This document shows, piece by piece, positions 16,206 through 28,836 of a stretch of 64,000 nucleotides of DNA. A model generated the notes under the pieces. It did not search any database. It was not told the DNA's origin and saw only the letters and a program-made list of their open reading frames with translations. The translations under genes and the position numbers were made by a program. The first letter of the stretch is position 1; each line of letters opens with the position of its first letter. The DNA comes from Adineta vaga (taxonomy: Eukaryota; Rotifera), in NCBI GenBank assembly GCA_021613535.1, contig CP075497.1:10106001-10170000 (forward strand), given 5' to 3'.

Positions 16206-19200
16206 CATCATCATCATCATCATCATCAATATCTGAATCAACTTCGACAATTTCAGTTTCTTTAGCTGTTTTAAGACGTTGTTCATCAACGAGTGATATA
16301 TCAGATGTTGGACGATAGACAATAGGTGCATCAAGTTGATCCGATGATGATGTTGCTGTTAAATTGATTGAATTCAATGATGAAGATGGATCAGGAGTAA
16401 TGCTTAAGGCAGGATGATTGTGATTGGGAGTAGAATCTCGGCGTCTAGAACAAAAATATCCGTTTTTAACAGAAAAGTTTTTACACTTATTTCTACATAC
16501 CTTGGTTTTAACTTGATGTAACCATCCGGAATATATCCTAACTCATTTCCACCAGCTAAATATCCTTGCCACCATTCATGATTCATTTTTTTAACAATAT
16601 AAATAATTTGACCTTTTTTAAATGATAATTCTTTATCAGTTCTTCCACTATAATCAAATAATGCTAGTGCTTCAATCGTTTCCGCTTCTAAAAACAAAAG
16701 CAACAAGATAAAAGTTATGCTCAACAAAAGTTCCAATCAATTTCAATATACAAACACAAAAAGCAGAGTTGTATAGCTTTAGGAAAGAAAAGAAATGCGG
16801 AAGCCATGCTCATCATGCTCGCGTTTATCAAAGATTGTTCTGCATAAGTGCAAAGAATATTTATCTTCGAGAGTAAAAACGAAAAGCTCTTTAGTTAATT
16901 TTTGTCTTCTCATTTTTTACCAAACATCAGTCTCATTAATTAAATTTAGATCTTCGGTACAATAATCGGAATCTTGCGAGATGCTAGAATAGTTTTCAAG
17001 AGAGTATTTTTTCATCACTCGAATATTATTCTTTCTTACCATCATCACTTGGTGTTCGTCGCAATGATCGTTCACTGATTCCTTCATCATCTTCATCTTC
17101 TTCACCATCACTAAAATATTAAAACAAATCCGTCTTTTAAAACTATTTTTCTCCTTATGTCCTATCTTACATTGGAACCATAATAGCAAATTTTTCATAG
17201 ACAGGTCCATCGCCATCTGATGGAAAGATTTCTTCATGATGTATAATTATTATTCGAATCAATTCTATTGTATGTGTTAGGTATTGAACTTGATCTTTAT
17301 CTTCAGGTATTGGCATCAATGTAGGTGTTAAACAACTAGCTAAATTTGATGCATCCATCATATTTTCATCCGAATATTCTGCGAGACTACAAATTAAAGA
17401 AGGTCATTTCATTTTCGAAAAAGAAGTTCAGTACTTACTGATTGAGAAAAGCAAAAAAGTAACGCATAACAATAAAGATTGGACGAGGAAGTAGTTTCAC
17501 CACTTGACAAACATTGTCCACACATTTTTCTTCAGATTCTACATCAACTGAAATACACAAACATGATCGAATTATGATTCAATGAGAAGAATATCTCCTT
17601 ACCAATACATCCAATAAATGAATCAAACATATCTCGAGCAAATAGAGGTTCTTTTAATTCTCGAAAATATAATTTTAATACACCAGCAACAGAATTCATA
17701 TCACGTCCAGTAATATTTACTAATGGATCTTCACCTTTTTCAAAGGCTTCTTTGAATTGATTAATATCCACTTGTGCACCCGGTACTCGAAAGATACCCT
17801 TAAAAAACATCTTATATATTACATTATCTAATTTTCATTTTTCAATCATCATTATAGACTAACTGAAGAACTTTACTAATGTTCTGCGAAACATGTTAGA
17901 TTCGAGTTTTTACAAACCTGATTGTGCAAACCCAATCGATTAATTGCACTAACACATGATGAAATAATCAATGGTACATGTTGTTGAGTAACTTGAATAT
18001 AATCCAATAATTTTCCACCAAATAATCGTGGACGACCAAGGATCGGTGCACGACCAATTTGTTTTGGTTTTATTGGTCGTCGTATCAAACTAAAATATAA
18101 TTCATTAATCATTTTCAACTTTGGACAAATTTCATACTTTTTATCTTCAACACCGGCAGTAACTGGTGCAGTACCCAATGCTTTCTGCATAATATCATGA
18201 CGAGCTTGTAAACGTGCAATTAAATTACTGCTTAATGTATATTGTTTAAATTTCTAGAGAATAAAACTATAGATTACAAGTGACAAAAATGATACGATTA
18301 TTCTAACCTCAACATAGTAATCTTCAATTTCTTTTCTTGTATCTTTCGAAATATTTTGTGGTAAATTAAGATCTTTAAATAAATCCGATACATCAGAATT
18401 TTTCGTATTTATATATTCCATTAATGATTGTTCAGTCGCTTCGATTGTTTTGAATATCTAATCAAGAAGAAAAAAAAAGAAATCAAATAAATATTTATAA
18501 AATGATAATTATAATATAGTAGTTCTCTATGTCCTTGCCCAAAGCAATCATTTCAATCTTTGATGTTTACACAGTGTTGCTCAATGGTTATTCATGCATG
18601 ATTAGAAGACAAGCGAAAGAAAAACTAACCTCGTCATTTTCAGTCTTTAATCCAGCAAGTCGACTTTGCATTTGTAGAAAACGTGATTGCATTTCATCAC
18701 GAATTAATACTTGAGCATTAACAGCTGTTACTTCATCACCTTTATGTGGTTCGAATTTGATTTTTTTAAGAATTGTAAATACTGATGCATAATGTTCTAA
18801 ATATTTCTGTTTATCAGTAACTGTATCCAAATCACCAATAGCTCGATTTAATGTTTCAATTGTTCTAGAAAAAAAAAAGAAAAAGAAAATGAATTCATTT
18901 GTTATTGTTTTGTTCTTTCCTAAGAAACATACGTTTGTCGACCACGTTTTATATTTTCTTGTGCAGATAAATACATTTGAATTGTTTTAGCAATAGATGT
19001 ATGAAAACCAAAATTGATACAATCAATTAGATCTGGTACATCATCCAAACAATATTTTTGTAATGCAGCATTAACAGATTCAATGGTCATGAGATAATCA
19101 TTACGAGCTTTGAATGCTTTGACTTTTGTTTCCGTATATTTCATTTGTCTCTATGAAAATAGAAAAGACAAAATTTATTTTAACAAAAAAACCCCATTGC

Positions 19201-21301
19201 TTTTGTTTTGAAATCTTTACTTTTTCTACACGATTTTCCATTGATTTTTGTTTTTTTGCATTTTTTATTTTTGCCATCTGTTGTTGAATATTTCGTAACT
19301 TTTGTTCGGCCTGTTTACTCTCACTCTGATACTGATGATAGGTTTTCATTGTCTAAATAAATATGCACATATGTAATCAACATGTTCGACAGATAAAAGA
19401 TAATAAATATCCTACTTACACTCTGCAATTCATTAAGTACTTTATAGATATCTTCATGACTAGCTAAACCCACGGATTTACACTAAAAAACAAGTATTCA
19501 TTGATTTATTTTTTCTTAGAAAAATAATAATATTAATGAAAATACTTTTGTAAACATTCGTCGTGTATCTTCAGCAATTTCATTAAATTTCTCGTACATA
19601 TATTTTCCACAAACATCCGACATAATTGTATGATATTTGACATGAGTACGTGTATCTTGAACGATCGTATCCCATAATTTATAAACTGATTGAAGAATCC
19701 AAGTTTCTCGTCTAAATTCGAAGAGGTTTCTGTTTGATTTTGTTCAATTAGTTTTGTTTTTGTTACCTTGCTTTTTGTGCTCGATGTTTTTGACCAACTT
19801 GTTTATGTAAATTATCAAGATTTTTTGCATAATCAAGTTCGACATCAGCACGGCGTTTGAAATATTCTTGAATTTCAGCGAGTATTGCTAATTGAGTTTC
19901 AATACGTTGTTCCAAACATTTTAATTGTTCATTAAGTTGAAACCGAATATCTATTTAACAAAATAAAAGAAAACACAATAAATTATTATTTACTTCAGTT
20001 TCAAATTCTTTTTTACGTAGTCGATAACGTTCAGTTTGCTTTCGTAATAGGGTTAATTGAGAATTTGATGAACGTCGGACACTATTTTTAGTTGATGCGA
20101 CGCCGCATGTATAGTTCACCATTGTAGAATAGACAACTATATTCTAATTGTTCACTCGTGAGTCTGCATGATGATTGAATGAACGCGTAAGTAAAGGACC
20201 TTTTCTCCTCTTTTTCTTCTGTTCAACGACGACGACGACGATGTCGAGGTCTAGTGTATCACTTTATGTATATGTCTGCCCTGCATCAGAGTAATAGCAA
20301 ACATTTGTTCACATAGATATGAACGATGAAAGAGGAACAATGCTATATTCCAATGAGGCAAGCACATTTAACATCAACACGAACGAACCGGTCAACGGTC
20401 TTATTCACATTTTATATTCTTCTTTCTCTTTATGCTTCTTCTTCTTTTTTTCTTTCGTTCTGTCTTTCTTTTTTTTACTCGACATCTCTTATTCATCAGA
20501 TATACGATACCTTTCTACGTATGATTGTTTGACTTTTTCTTATTTCTTCCAAGTTCAATCAAGATAGTTTTCATTATTAAAAATCGATGTCTTCTCTTGT
20601 CTTCAATTAACGCTTAAATAACAAATTAAATGACCTGTGAGCAGTCGTCTTACCGATAACATCACGAACAATACTTTTGCGTGATTAAACAAAGTCTTAA
20701 TCGAATCATTTAATAATGGCTTCAGGCATGCTCTCAACTACTTAATATCTTAATTCATCTTGTCAGATTTTCCTTTACAGGGAGAAACTTAAACTTATCA
20801 TTCTTTCCTTCTATTCTTTTTTTAATCTTAACTTGTTGACTTCAATTTATCATCATCATCATCGACAACTCGGATGTCAAGTGAGAATAACAACAAGGTT
20901 TCATATCTCATTCATAGTTGTTGATATACAACACTCTGTATGTATATGATGGGAGAAGGACGTGTGGGTATATTGCCCTTTCGAACTTGATATCCTCCTA
21001 CTCACACCCATTGATTATAGTAAGTGATGAGGAGAAGATGAAGACATAAATGATGGATACCTTTAACAATTTGATCGAATTCGAATAAAATTTGTTTGCC
21101 TTTCTTTTGAAATTTTTCGATATGTTTATCTTCATTAAATTGTGCTGGTGATGCAGGTACTGATGTTAATGATAATGGCGGAGGCGATGGTGTGTGTGGT
21201 TGAGCATTTAACGGATGTATGGATGATGAAGTGGAATTGATTAGATTCGACTGCATCTTACCATTGTTAGTAGCATGATTATTTGATTCACTTGTCGACA
21301 T
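15337..21301 (-). CDS. SLIT-ROBO Rho GTPase-activating protein (srGAP): F-BAR, RhoGAP, SH3
   Basis: Fifteen exons: 21061-21301, 19767-19950, 19546-19711, 19420-19482, 19221-19352, 18933-19150, 18630-18864, 18308-18457, 17918-18253, 17603-17798, 17439-17547, 17171-17386, 17040-17110, 16501-16687, 15337-16444, giving about 1203 aa. An F-BAR domain spans about residues 55-480; motifs include KCLEQR, KVLNEL, MKTYHQY, KARNDYL and DLIDC. RhoGAP spans about 540-730, with arginine finger R579 in GIFRVPG. The SH3 domain is at about 776-832 (ALFDYSGRTDKELSFKKG). The tail is rich in Ser, Asp and Asn and keeps a short ALREV...PDLVLN segment like vertebrate srGAPs. The family bends membranes and switches off Rac/Cdc42 in neurite and cell migration. 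The 5' exon was chosen because it restores VKDIRFQL across the junction. Confidence 0.93.
20017..20122 (-). other. Possible alternative first coding exon of srGAP
   Basis: This segment lies in the 1.1-kb first intron of srGAP. It opens with an ATG and reads MVNYTCGVASTKNS... into a basic, charged stretch that looks coding and resembles the start of an F-BAR helix. Splicing from C|GTAAAA at 20016 to the acceptor before 19950 keeps the frame. The stronger-looking donor after ETE (GTAAAT at 19993) would break the frame. I treat it as a candidate alternative start exon. Confidence 0.4.
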
Positions 21302-21309
21302 TACATCTG
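21299..21309 (-). promoter_or_regulatory. Splice acceptor plus start-stop uORF overlapping the srGAP start codon
   Basis: On the minus strand the sequence reads TTTCAG|ATGTAATG. The first ATG after the acceptor is followed at once by TAA, and the last A of that stop is the first base of the main start codon at 21301. If the acceptor is used, every mRNA carries a one-codon uORF directly overlapping the main start. The acceptor has no obvious donor upstream and may be a spliced-leader site. Confidence 0.45.
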
Positions 21310-23282
21310 AAATAACAATAACTGCAATGATAAAAGAAACGGAAATGTTCGACAATAATCTTCATATCTAGCTCAATCTCCTTCTTTTCTCATGTTCTTT
21401 GATTATCGAGGCAAAGAAAATAGACACGAGAGTACCAGTAGATAAACAAGAGTCAGAGAGAAAAAGGAATGAAGAAGATACCCTGTGGAAATCTACATAA
21501 GAAACAATAAAGGTGATAATGACTTTTCTTTCTTTTTCTCCAGGATTCATATTCTTTGCATTAACGACTACTCAATAGTGAAGACAAGGCATAAAAAGAT
21601 CTGTAGAAGAAAATAAGCAAGAGAGGGATAGAGAGAGAGAGGGGGGAAGAAGAAATTCTTTGCGATATCTTCATTTCTGCATACATAACTTTAGCGACAT
21701 TTTTTGATAAGCGAGTGGCATAAGCAATGGAATTGAATAAACAACAGCAAACGGCTAACTACTAGTTGAAACAACAGACGTAATACAATCGGTACTAACA
21801 AATTTCTTTCGCCGCTCTCATTTCTATCTTTTATGCAATTACCATATATCGTTAAACTATGCCTTGTCTCTCTTCACGTGCGTAGAGATGTGCCAACAAT
21901 AAATACTAATATCAAGGGCAAACAATTGCCGTGATGAAGTCAAAAAATCAGTAGCATGATATATAACCTCTACGTTGTCTTTCATCATCATCAGAAAATC
22001 TCGAAATAATCATAATAATGATGCTGTTGATAAGTAAGATGCAAAGAGCAAGGGTTTAATGATACCTTAATGAAAAAATACAACTGATAGAGAGAAAAAG
22101 AACTCTTTCAACTATCATTTATTTGAAAAAATATTTTTCTATTTTTTTACTTGATACAATCAAAACATTTGTAACATTTTCATGGACGACTAAGAACAAT
22201 TAATGGAAGATAAGAAACATAACATCGATATTATATAAAAACAGAGCACGATCATCAACTATTGATCATTCTATATGCACATATATATCTCTTTTCCTTT
22301 GAGATCATAGGTTTATTTTCTTTAATAGACACGCACGTCGTCGTCGTCTTCGTCTTCGCATTCATTAAATATACATATGTACGTAATTAATATTAGGTAT
22401 TCAATGAGAAGAAATGCGTAGGATATATAATAAATATATCTTGAAATACAAAAGAAATCGATCAAGAAGGAAATGAATCTGCTCTCTTCGGAGAGGAAAC
22501 TACTTTTATTCTTCTTCTTTCTTTTAACAATAGAATACAGTACTGTCTTACGATTTCTTTTTGTCGATGATAAGTTTGTAGTTAAATAATCGGAAATTGA
22601 GACCAATTGCTTGATGATTGATAAACAAAAGAAAAGAAAAAAGTCAATATGAAGAATGAATGAACTATTTGTTGACTCATTGTATAGATGAACTGGACAA
22701 TGAGTTCATGTTGATTCGTCGAAAAGTAGCCATCATAGATTTGAAATTTCAGACAAGCCAATATGTTTATCTAACTGACATCTATCGGTTCATACATATC
22801 ACAACATGAATTGATTCAAGTGAGGAGATACAGTGGAGAAAAAAACCCCGAATATCACGTTCGATATTAATGTAAGCATGTAAAATGGTTTCGTGTTTAA
22901 GATTATATGAAAGTATCTTCAATATAAGATTACATTTTATGATAACTTTGTAACAAATTTCTATTCTGACTAGGAAAGTATACGCGTAAAAGCAAAGTAG
23001 TCGGTCATATCTTACTATTTAACGATAATATTCATTCTGCTCTGAAATTTTTTCACATTTATCTATTGTGAATATAAAGTTAATAGAACAAATACTGTCC
23101 ATAATAAGATAGACAAGTAACTGATTCACCAAGTCATCCAGGGCGTTGTGAAAAGTGCATTTGGGTAAAATTCATCTATTATTCTTATTATTCTTTCTCT
23201 CTGTCACTCTTGTCTAATGTATTCGTCTATAAAACATACGAAACAACGAGAATATACGTCATAGATATTTCAACATACGAGC
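21310..23282. other. Divergent intergenic region, srGAP / Ca2+ ATPase
   Basis: About 2 kb that should hold both promoters. It contains an AG-rich stretch near 21618-21648 and several A/T runs. Small open frames here (for example 22322-22606, minus) have low-complexity composition and no recognisable domain. I see no gene. Confidence 0.5.
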
Positions 23283-26200
23283 ATGCGGGATAATAATATA
23301 GTACAACTAGATCCTTTCCATGAATTCAATATTTCACGTCAAGATCTGGAATTGTTAATGCAGACATATCATGATGATGGTTTAAAGGAACTCAATGAAA
23401 CATTTGGTGGTTTAAGTGGATTAGAGCAGAAGTTACAAACAAATTTTCTAACAGGTTTAACAGGTAATCCAATAGATTTGGTGAGACGAATGAAAATATT
23501 TGGTCGAAATGAAATTCCACAAAAGTCTTCGAAAAGTTTTTTTCGTTTAATGTTTGAAGCTCTACAAGATGTTACTCTTATTATTCTTATGATTTGTTCA
23601 ATAATATCATTTGGTCTAACATTTTATCATCCTGATCATCATTTATTTGAATTTCAATTAAAAAAACACAGTAAAACATCGGCTGATTACCTTTTTTATT
23701 TTTTGGAAATATTCACTTTTTTTCTTCTTTGTAGAAGAAACAAATGTTGAATGGATAGAAGGTGCTGCAATCATTTTCGCTGTATTTGTCGTTATATTTG
23801 TTACTGCTTTTAATGACTGGAGTAAAGAAAGACAATTTCGTGGTTTACAAAATCGTATTGAACAAGATCAAAAATTTAATCTTATTAGAAATAATCAATT
23901 AGAACAAGTGCATTTAAAAAATATCGTTGTTGGAGATATTTGTCAAATAAAATATGGAGATCTATTACCAGCCGATGGTCTTGTTATACAATCAAATGAT
24001 TTAAAAGTAGATGAATCTTCATTAACAGGAGAATCAGATCTTATATCAAAGAATCTTCATAAAAATCCCTTTCTTCTTTCTGGTAATTAATTCTAGTTGA
24101 ATTAATTTGGAATTCATATAAGAGAAAGATTTATTCTAGGTACACATGTAATGGAAGGTAGTGGAAAAATGTTAGTTATAGCAGTTGGTGAACATAGTCA
24201 AACCGGTGCTATTTGTAGTCTACTTCGTTCACCGATAAAAACAAGTAAAAGAGTTTACTTGATTATTTTTCTATAAAAATAAAAATTCTTTTATTCTTCT
24301 TCAAAGAAAATGATACAACAAAATCTCAGGCAACAACTGAAATAGTGTTGAATCGAAAGAAAAATAAAGAACGATCAATTTTACAAACAAAATTAACAAA
24401 ATTAGCGATTCAAATTGGTTACGTTGGTATGTACAATAAATATATACTAGTTTTCAATACAATGAAATGAAATATTCAGGAATGATTGTTGCTGTACTAA
24501 CTGTTCTTGTTCTTATTGCACGATTTTCTTGGGAAGAATTTTTTATAAGACGTCAATCATGGAATAGCAAATATTGGAATCGTTTTATTCGTTATATAAT
24601 AACTGGTATTACTGTTCTTGTTGTAGCTGTTCCAGAAGGTTTACCATTAGCAGTAACCATATCACTTGCTTATGCTGTTAAAGTTCGTAAATCTTGATTC
24701 TTATATCGAATTGAAAGTTTATCATTTTGTTTTTTAAAGAAAATGATGCATGATAATAATCTTGTTCGTCATTTGGATGCATGTGAAACTATGGGTAATG
24801 CAACAACTATATGTTCGGATAAAACAGGAACATTAACAACAAATCGTATGACAGTTGTTGAGATTTATATTGCGAATAAACATTGGAAGAATGTTAATAA
24901 TCTAACACAATTGAAAGAAATGTTATTGCCTGAAACAACTAAAGATATACTTTGTGAAGGAATATCTGTGAATAGTAGTTATACATCAAAATTAGTGGTA
25001 TGATGATTGAATAAGATTTGAAAAAAATGTTTTTGTTTTGTTTTTAAGCTACCAACAGAAAAAGAAGTTCTACCAAAACAAGTTGGAAATAAAACTGAAT
25101 GTGGTCTATTAAATTTTGTTGTTGAAATCAATGGCAATTATGAAGATATTCGTAGAAATTATCCGGAAGAAAAATTTCTTCGTGTCTATACATTTAATTC
25201 AATTCGTAAATTAATGTCGACAGTTATTCAACGACCAGATACAATACGGTTACATATGAAAGGTGCATCGGAAATCGTTTTACAAAAATGTACAACAATT
25301 TTAGATGAAAATGGAAATCTTATTCCATTGACAAAAGATGATTATTATCATCTTTTAAATAATGTTATCGAACCGATGGCTTGTGATGGTTTACGAACAA
25401 TTTGTATTGCTTATAAAGATTTTCATGAAATACCAAGTGATTGGAATGATGAAATAACTGTATTCGAAGATTTAACATGTGTTTGTATTTGTGGTATTGA
25501 AGATCCTGTTCGACCAGAAGTAAGTATTTTGATTTTGTTTCTATTTTCGTTCATTGATTTGTGAATAGGTTCGACAAGCGATTCAACAATGTAAAGATGC
25601 TGGAATCACTGTTCGAATGATTACAGGTGATAATGTTAATACAGCACGATCAATTGCATTAAAATGTGGTATCATATCACCGACAGATCATTTCCTTGTA
25701 CTTGATGGAAAAGAATTCAATCGACGTATACGTTCAAATCGATTTGAGAATGTTGATCAAGATTTATTTGATAAAGTTGGTCCAAATTTACGTGTATTAG
25801 CACGATCTTCACCACAAGATAAATATCTTCTTGTGAAACATCTTGTTGAATCGAAATATTCTAAGACACGTGAAATTGTTGCTGTAACAGGTGATGGAAC
25901 AAATGATGGTCCCGCTTTAAAAAAAGCAGATATTGGATTTTCTATGGGTATACAAGGTACAGATGTTGCAAAAGAAGCATCCGATATAAGTAAGTTCAAA
26001 GTTTTGAAGATAGGACAACTATTTATTTGATTGTTTTTCTTTTGGCAGTTTTAATTGATGATAATTTTACTTCAATTGTCAAAGCAATTATGTGGGGAAG
26101 AAATGTAACAGATTCTATCTCGAAATTTCTTCAATTTCAATTAACAGTTAACGTAGTTGCCTTAGCTTGTGCATTTATCGGTTCGTGCATTGTGAAAGAA

Positions 26201-27579
26201 AGTCCATTACGTGCTGTACAAATGCTTTGGGTTAATTTAATCATGGATACATTAGCTTCATTAGCACTTGCTACTGATCTACCAACCATCGATTTATTAA
26301 AAAGAAAACCAAATGGTCGAAATTATTCTTTAATAAATCAACGAATAGCAAAAAATATTATTTTACAAGCAATTTATCAATTAACAATTATACTTTTTCT
26401 TTTATTCGCTGGTAGGCCTTTTTTTCTAATTAGATAACAAAAAAGAATAAAAAAACGTTTTTCTTTCCTATGAATTTCAGGTCCTCGTGTATTTGATATG
26501 CAAAATGGTCATCCAGGACCTGATGGATACATTCCATCGGAACATTTTACAATGATATTTAATGCCTTTGTCCTGATGACACTATTCAATGAAATCAATT
26601 GTCGAAGAATCTATGGAGAAATCAATGTTTTTCGTCAGATTTTTGCCAATAAAATGTTCTGTATAATATGGTTAACAACATTTATTTTACAAATTATTCT
26701 TATTCAATATGGTTCGTTAGTATTTTCATGTGTTCAACTATCAATCGATCAATGGATGTGGTGCTTTTTATTTGGTATTGGTACTTTATTATGGAATCAG
26801 GTTAGATTAGGAGTAATCCTTGAACTGATGGCATATTAATACTAATCTTCTATTTTTCTAAGATAGTTTTTTCGCCTCAGGGGAAACAAAGAGAAGAGAA
26901 AGCTTTTTTCTACATACGTCACCAATGCTAGTTAACCATGGAATCGTTTTGACTGACATGCTTTTCTTTTTTGTTCATCTAGATTATCAATCTCTTACCG
27001 CTTCCATCATGTCCTTGTTTTTCTCAATGGAAGAAACGATCGAATACAAATATCAATGGTGTAGACAACAATGCCTATGAGCATTGCAATGAATCCAAAC
27101 TTGTTCGATCACCCGTTAGCTGTGATTTAAATACAAGTGATGATGAAATTAAAAGCTTTCGTATTTTATGGTTAAGAAATATCACACGTATTCAAATACA
27201 GGTAAAGAAAAGAAAAACAAATTTCTAGTTGATCGCGTTATCGGAAATAGAAAATATGGATTCGTTAAAACGGATACGACTAAAAACTAATATTTCCTCG
27301 ATAAAAAACTTCCTTTTGTTCTATTGATAAAAATACCTGAGGATAGATAATTTATACAGCTATTAGGATTGACCGATTTTATTTATATTTTCAACCTTTC
27401 AACTCGAATTCCATCGAATATCCTTATTGAAATATCATCGATTGATTTATTCATGTAGATTAATCAATTATTTCTTCTTTTAGCTTCGTGTAATTCGTGC
27501 TTTCCGTAAACATTTACTTATCAGAACGAAACACAATCCTAATCGACATGAAAATCAAATTAATTTTTCAATCATTTAA
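23283..27579 (+). CDS. Plasma-membrane Ca2+-transporting ATPase (PMCA, P2B type)
   Basis: Twelve exons: 23283-23670, 23735-24082, 24140-24244, 24307-24426, 24480-24682, 24740-24997, 25049-25519, 25569-25989, 26049-26411, 26481-26800, 26983-27201, 27484-27579, giving 1103 aa. P-type signatures are present: VVGD...[26 protein letters not shown] in M4, phosphorylated Asp at about 415 in [36 protein letters not shown]. The tail carries a calmodulin-binding segment ([15 protein letters not shown], then [11 protein letters not shown]) that marks PMCA rather than SERCA. It pumps Ca2+ out of the cell using ATP. The protein stops about 20 residues after the calmodulin site and has no C-terminal PDZ ligand. 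The last two introns, 182 and 281 bp, are the longest and could allow alternative tails. Confidence 0.95.
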
Positions 27580-28836
27580 CTTAATTTTGTTTTCTTTTTT
27601 TATTATATTTTTTTGTTTATTTGTTTGTAGTTATTATAAAGAAAAGAAGAAAAGATTTATTTGATGATAATGATGAGAGGTATGATGAATTGTTTATAAT
27701 GGATAAGAATATCCATACATAAATTAAAAAACAAAACGAACAAAGATATGAATGAGTGTTACTTGTCATCAACTGATAGAACTAATCTGTCGAATTCGAC
27801 TTGATAAGTCGGATGTCGTTGGAAATTCATTTTCTTATTTTCGTTGATCTCTCTTTTTTGTCGAACAATTTCCGGTATAAAACAAACAAAGAGATTAAAT
27901 ACAAGGCCAATGAAAGACGTAAATTGAAAGAGGAGAATTTTGAAAAAACTGAAGAATGATAGTGCTAATAATCAAAGTCAGTGGAATACAATTGGTACAG
28001 CTGTTCGAAGACATAATTGGTAATATGATGATATGAAGCGTGTGATGATAACGATATGTTTTCTCTGTTTTTCTTTTTGTCGGTAATTACCTAAGCTAGT
28101 GGCCGAGCAAAAATTAGCATAAGGGAAAAGCCGAAGGAGAAGAAAGTATCAGATAAAAAGAAGAAGAAGAAGAAGAAGAGAGGAGAAAAAATTCACTTGC
28201 ATTTTTTCTTTTTTACTTTGTCAATCCCTTACTCGTTATTACTCGTCGACTGACTCATTAACGAATGGTAAACTATAAAGCCGAAAGTCCTTTTTATTAA
28301 AAAAATGAGCTCTAAACCTTTCCTTTCCTTCTTTTTCTTCTTTCTTATTTTTGATTTCTCAATAATTACGTCATTCTCTTTTTCGCTGATGTATGAACAA
28401 ATGATGAATACGTTTGATTTGCTTTGTTTTTCTTTTTATCATAGAATATTTTAACAATGAATATTAACAATCACAACAAACACAGCGGGTAGATGTTACT
28501 ATTCTAAGGTTTTTTTGTATTTATAAACGTGCGCGCGAAAAAATAACAAGAAAGAAAATCTCCATAAAATGCTGCTGTTTTGAATCTATTTCATTCAAAC
28601 ACACCAGTTTAGATGTGTGTGCAACGGTTAGTGCAAGCATCCTTTACTTCTATGCACGCATCTATACAAGAGAGAAAACGGGTGCAACGACGACGCGACA
28701 CAATATTATAGAAAAAAAACGCGAGAGAAGAAAAAGAAAACGAAGAAGAAGGAGAAGAAGAAGAAGAAGAAGAATAAAAGCAGTAGTAGTAGTGTCATAA
28801 CGATCATCATCATTACTATCACTTCAATAATTGAAT
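27580..28836. other. Spacer between PMCA and PDE1 genes
   Basis: About 1.26 kb holding the PMCA 3' UTR and the PDE1 promoter and 5' UTR. It contains two (AAG)n purine tracts. A small GC-alternating stretch lies near 28530. No further gene is recognised. Confidence 0.55.
28158..28180 (+). repeat. (AAG)n purine tract
   Basis: Perfect run of AAG/AGA units in the spacer upstream of the PDE1 gene. A second purine tract lies at about 28730-28775. Such tracts are common in this window and may be simple slippage repeats. Confidence 0.8.

Noticed and set aside
19950-20122. Suspected frameshift or pseudogene at the 5' end of srGAP
   Set aside because: The frame problem disappears when the first exon is taken from 21061-21301.
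22322-22606. 94-codon minus-strand open frame in the srGAP/PMCA spacer
   Set aside because: Low-complexity composition, no splice context or homology that I recognise.
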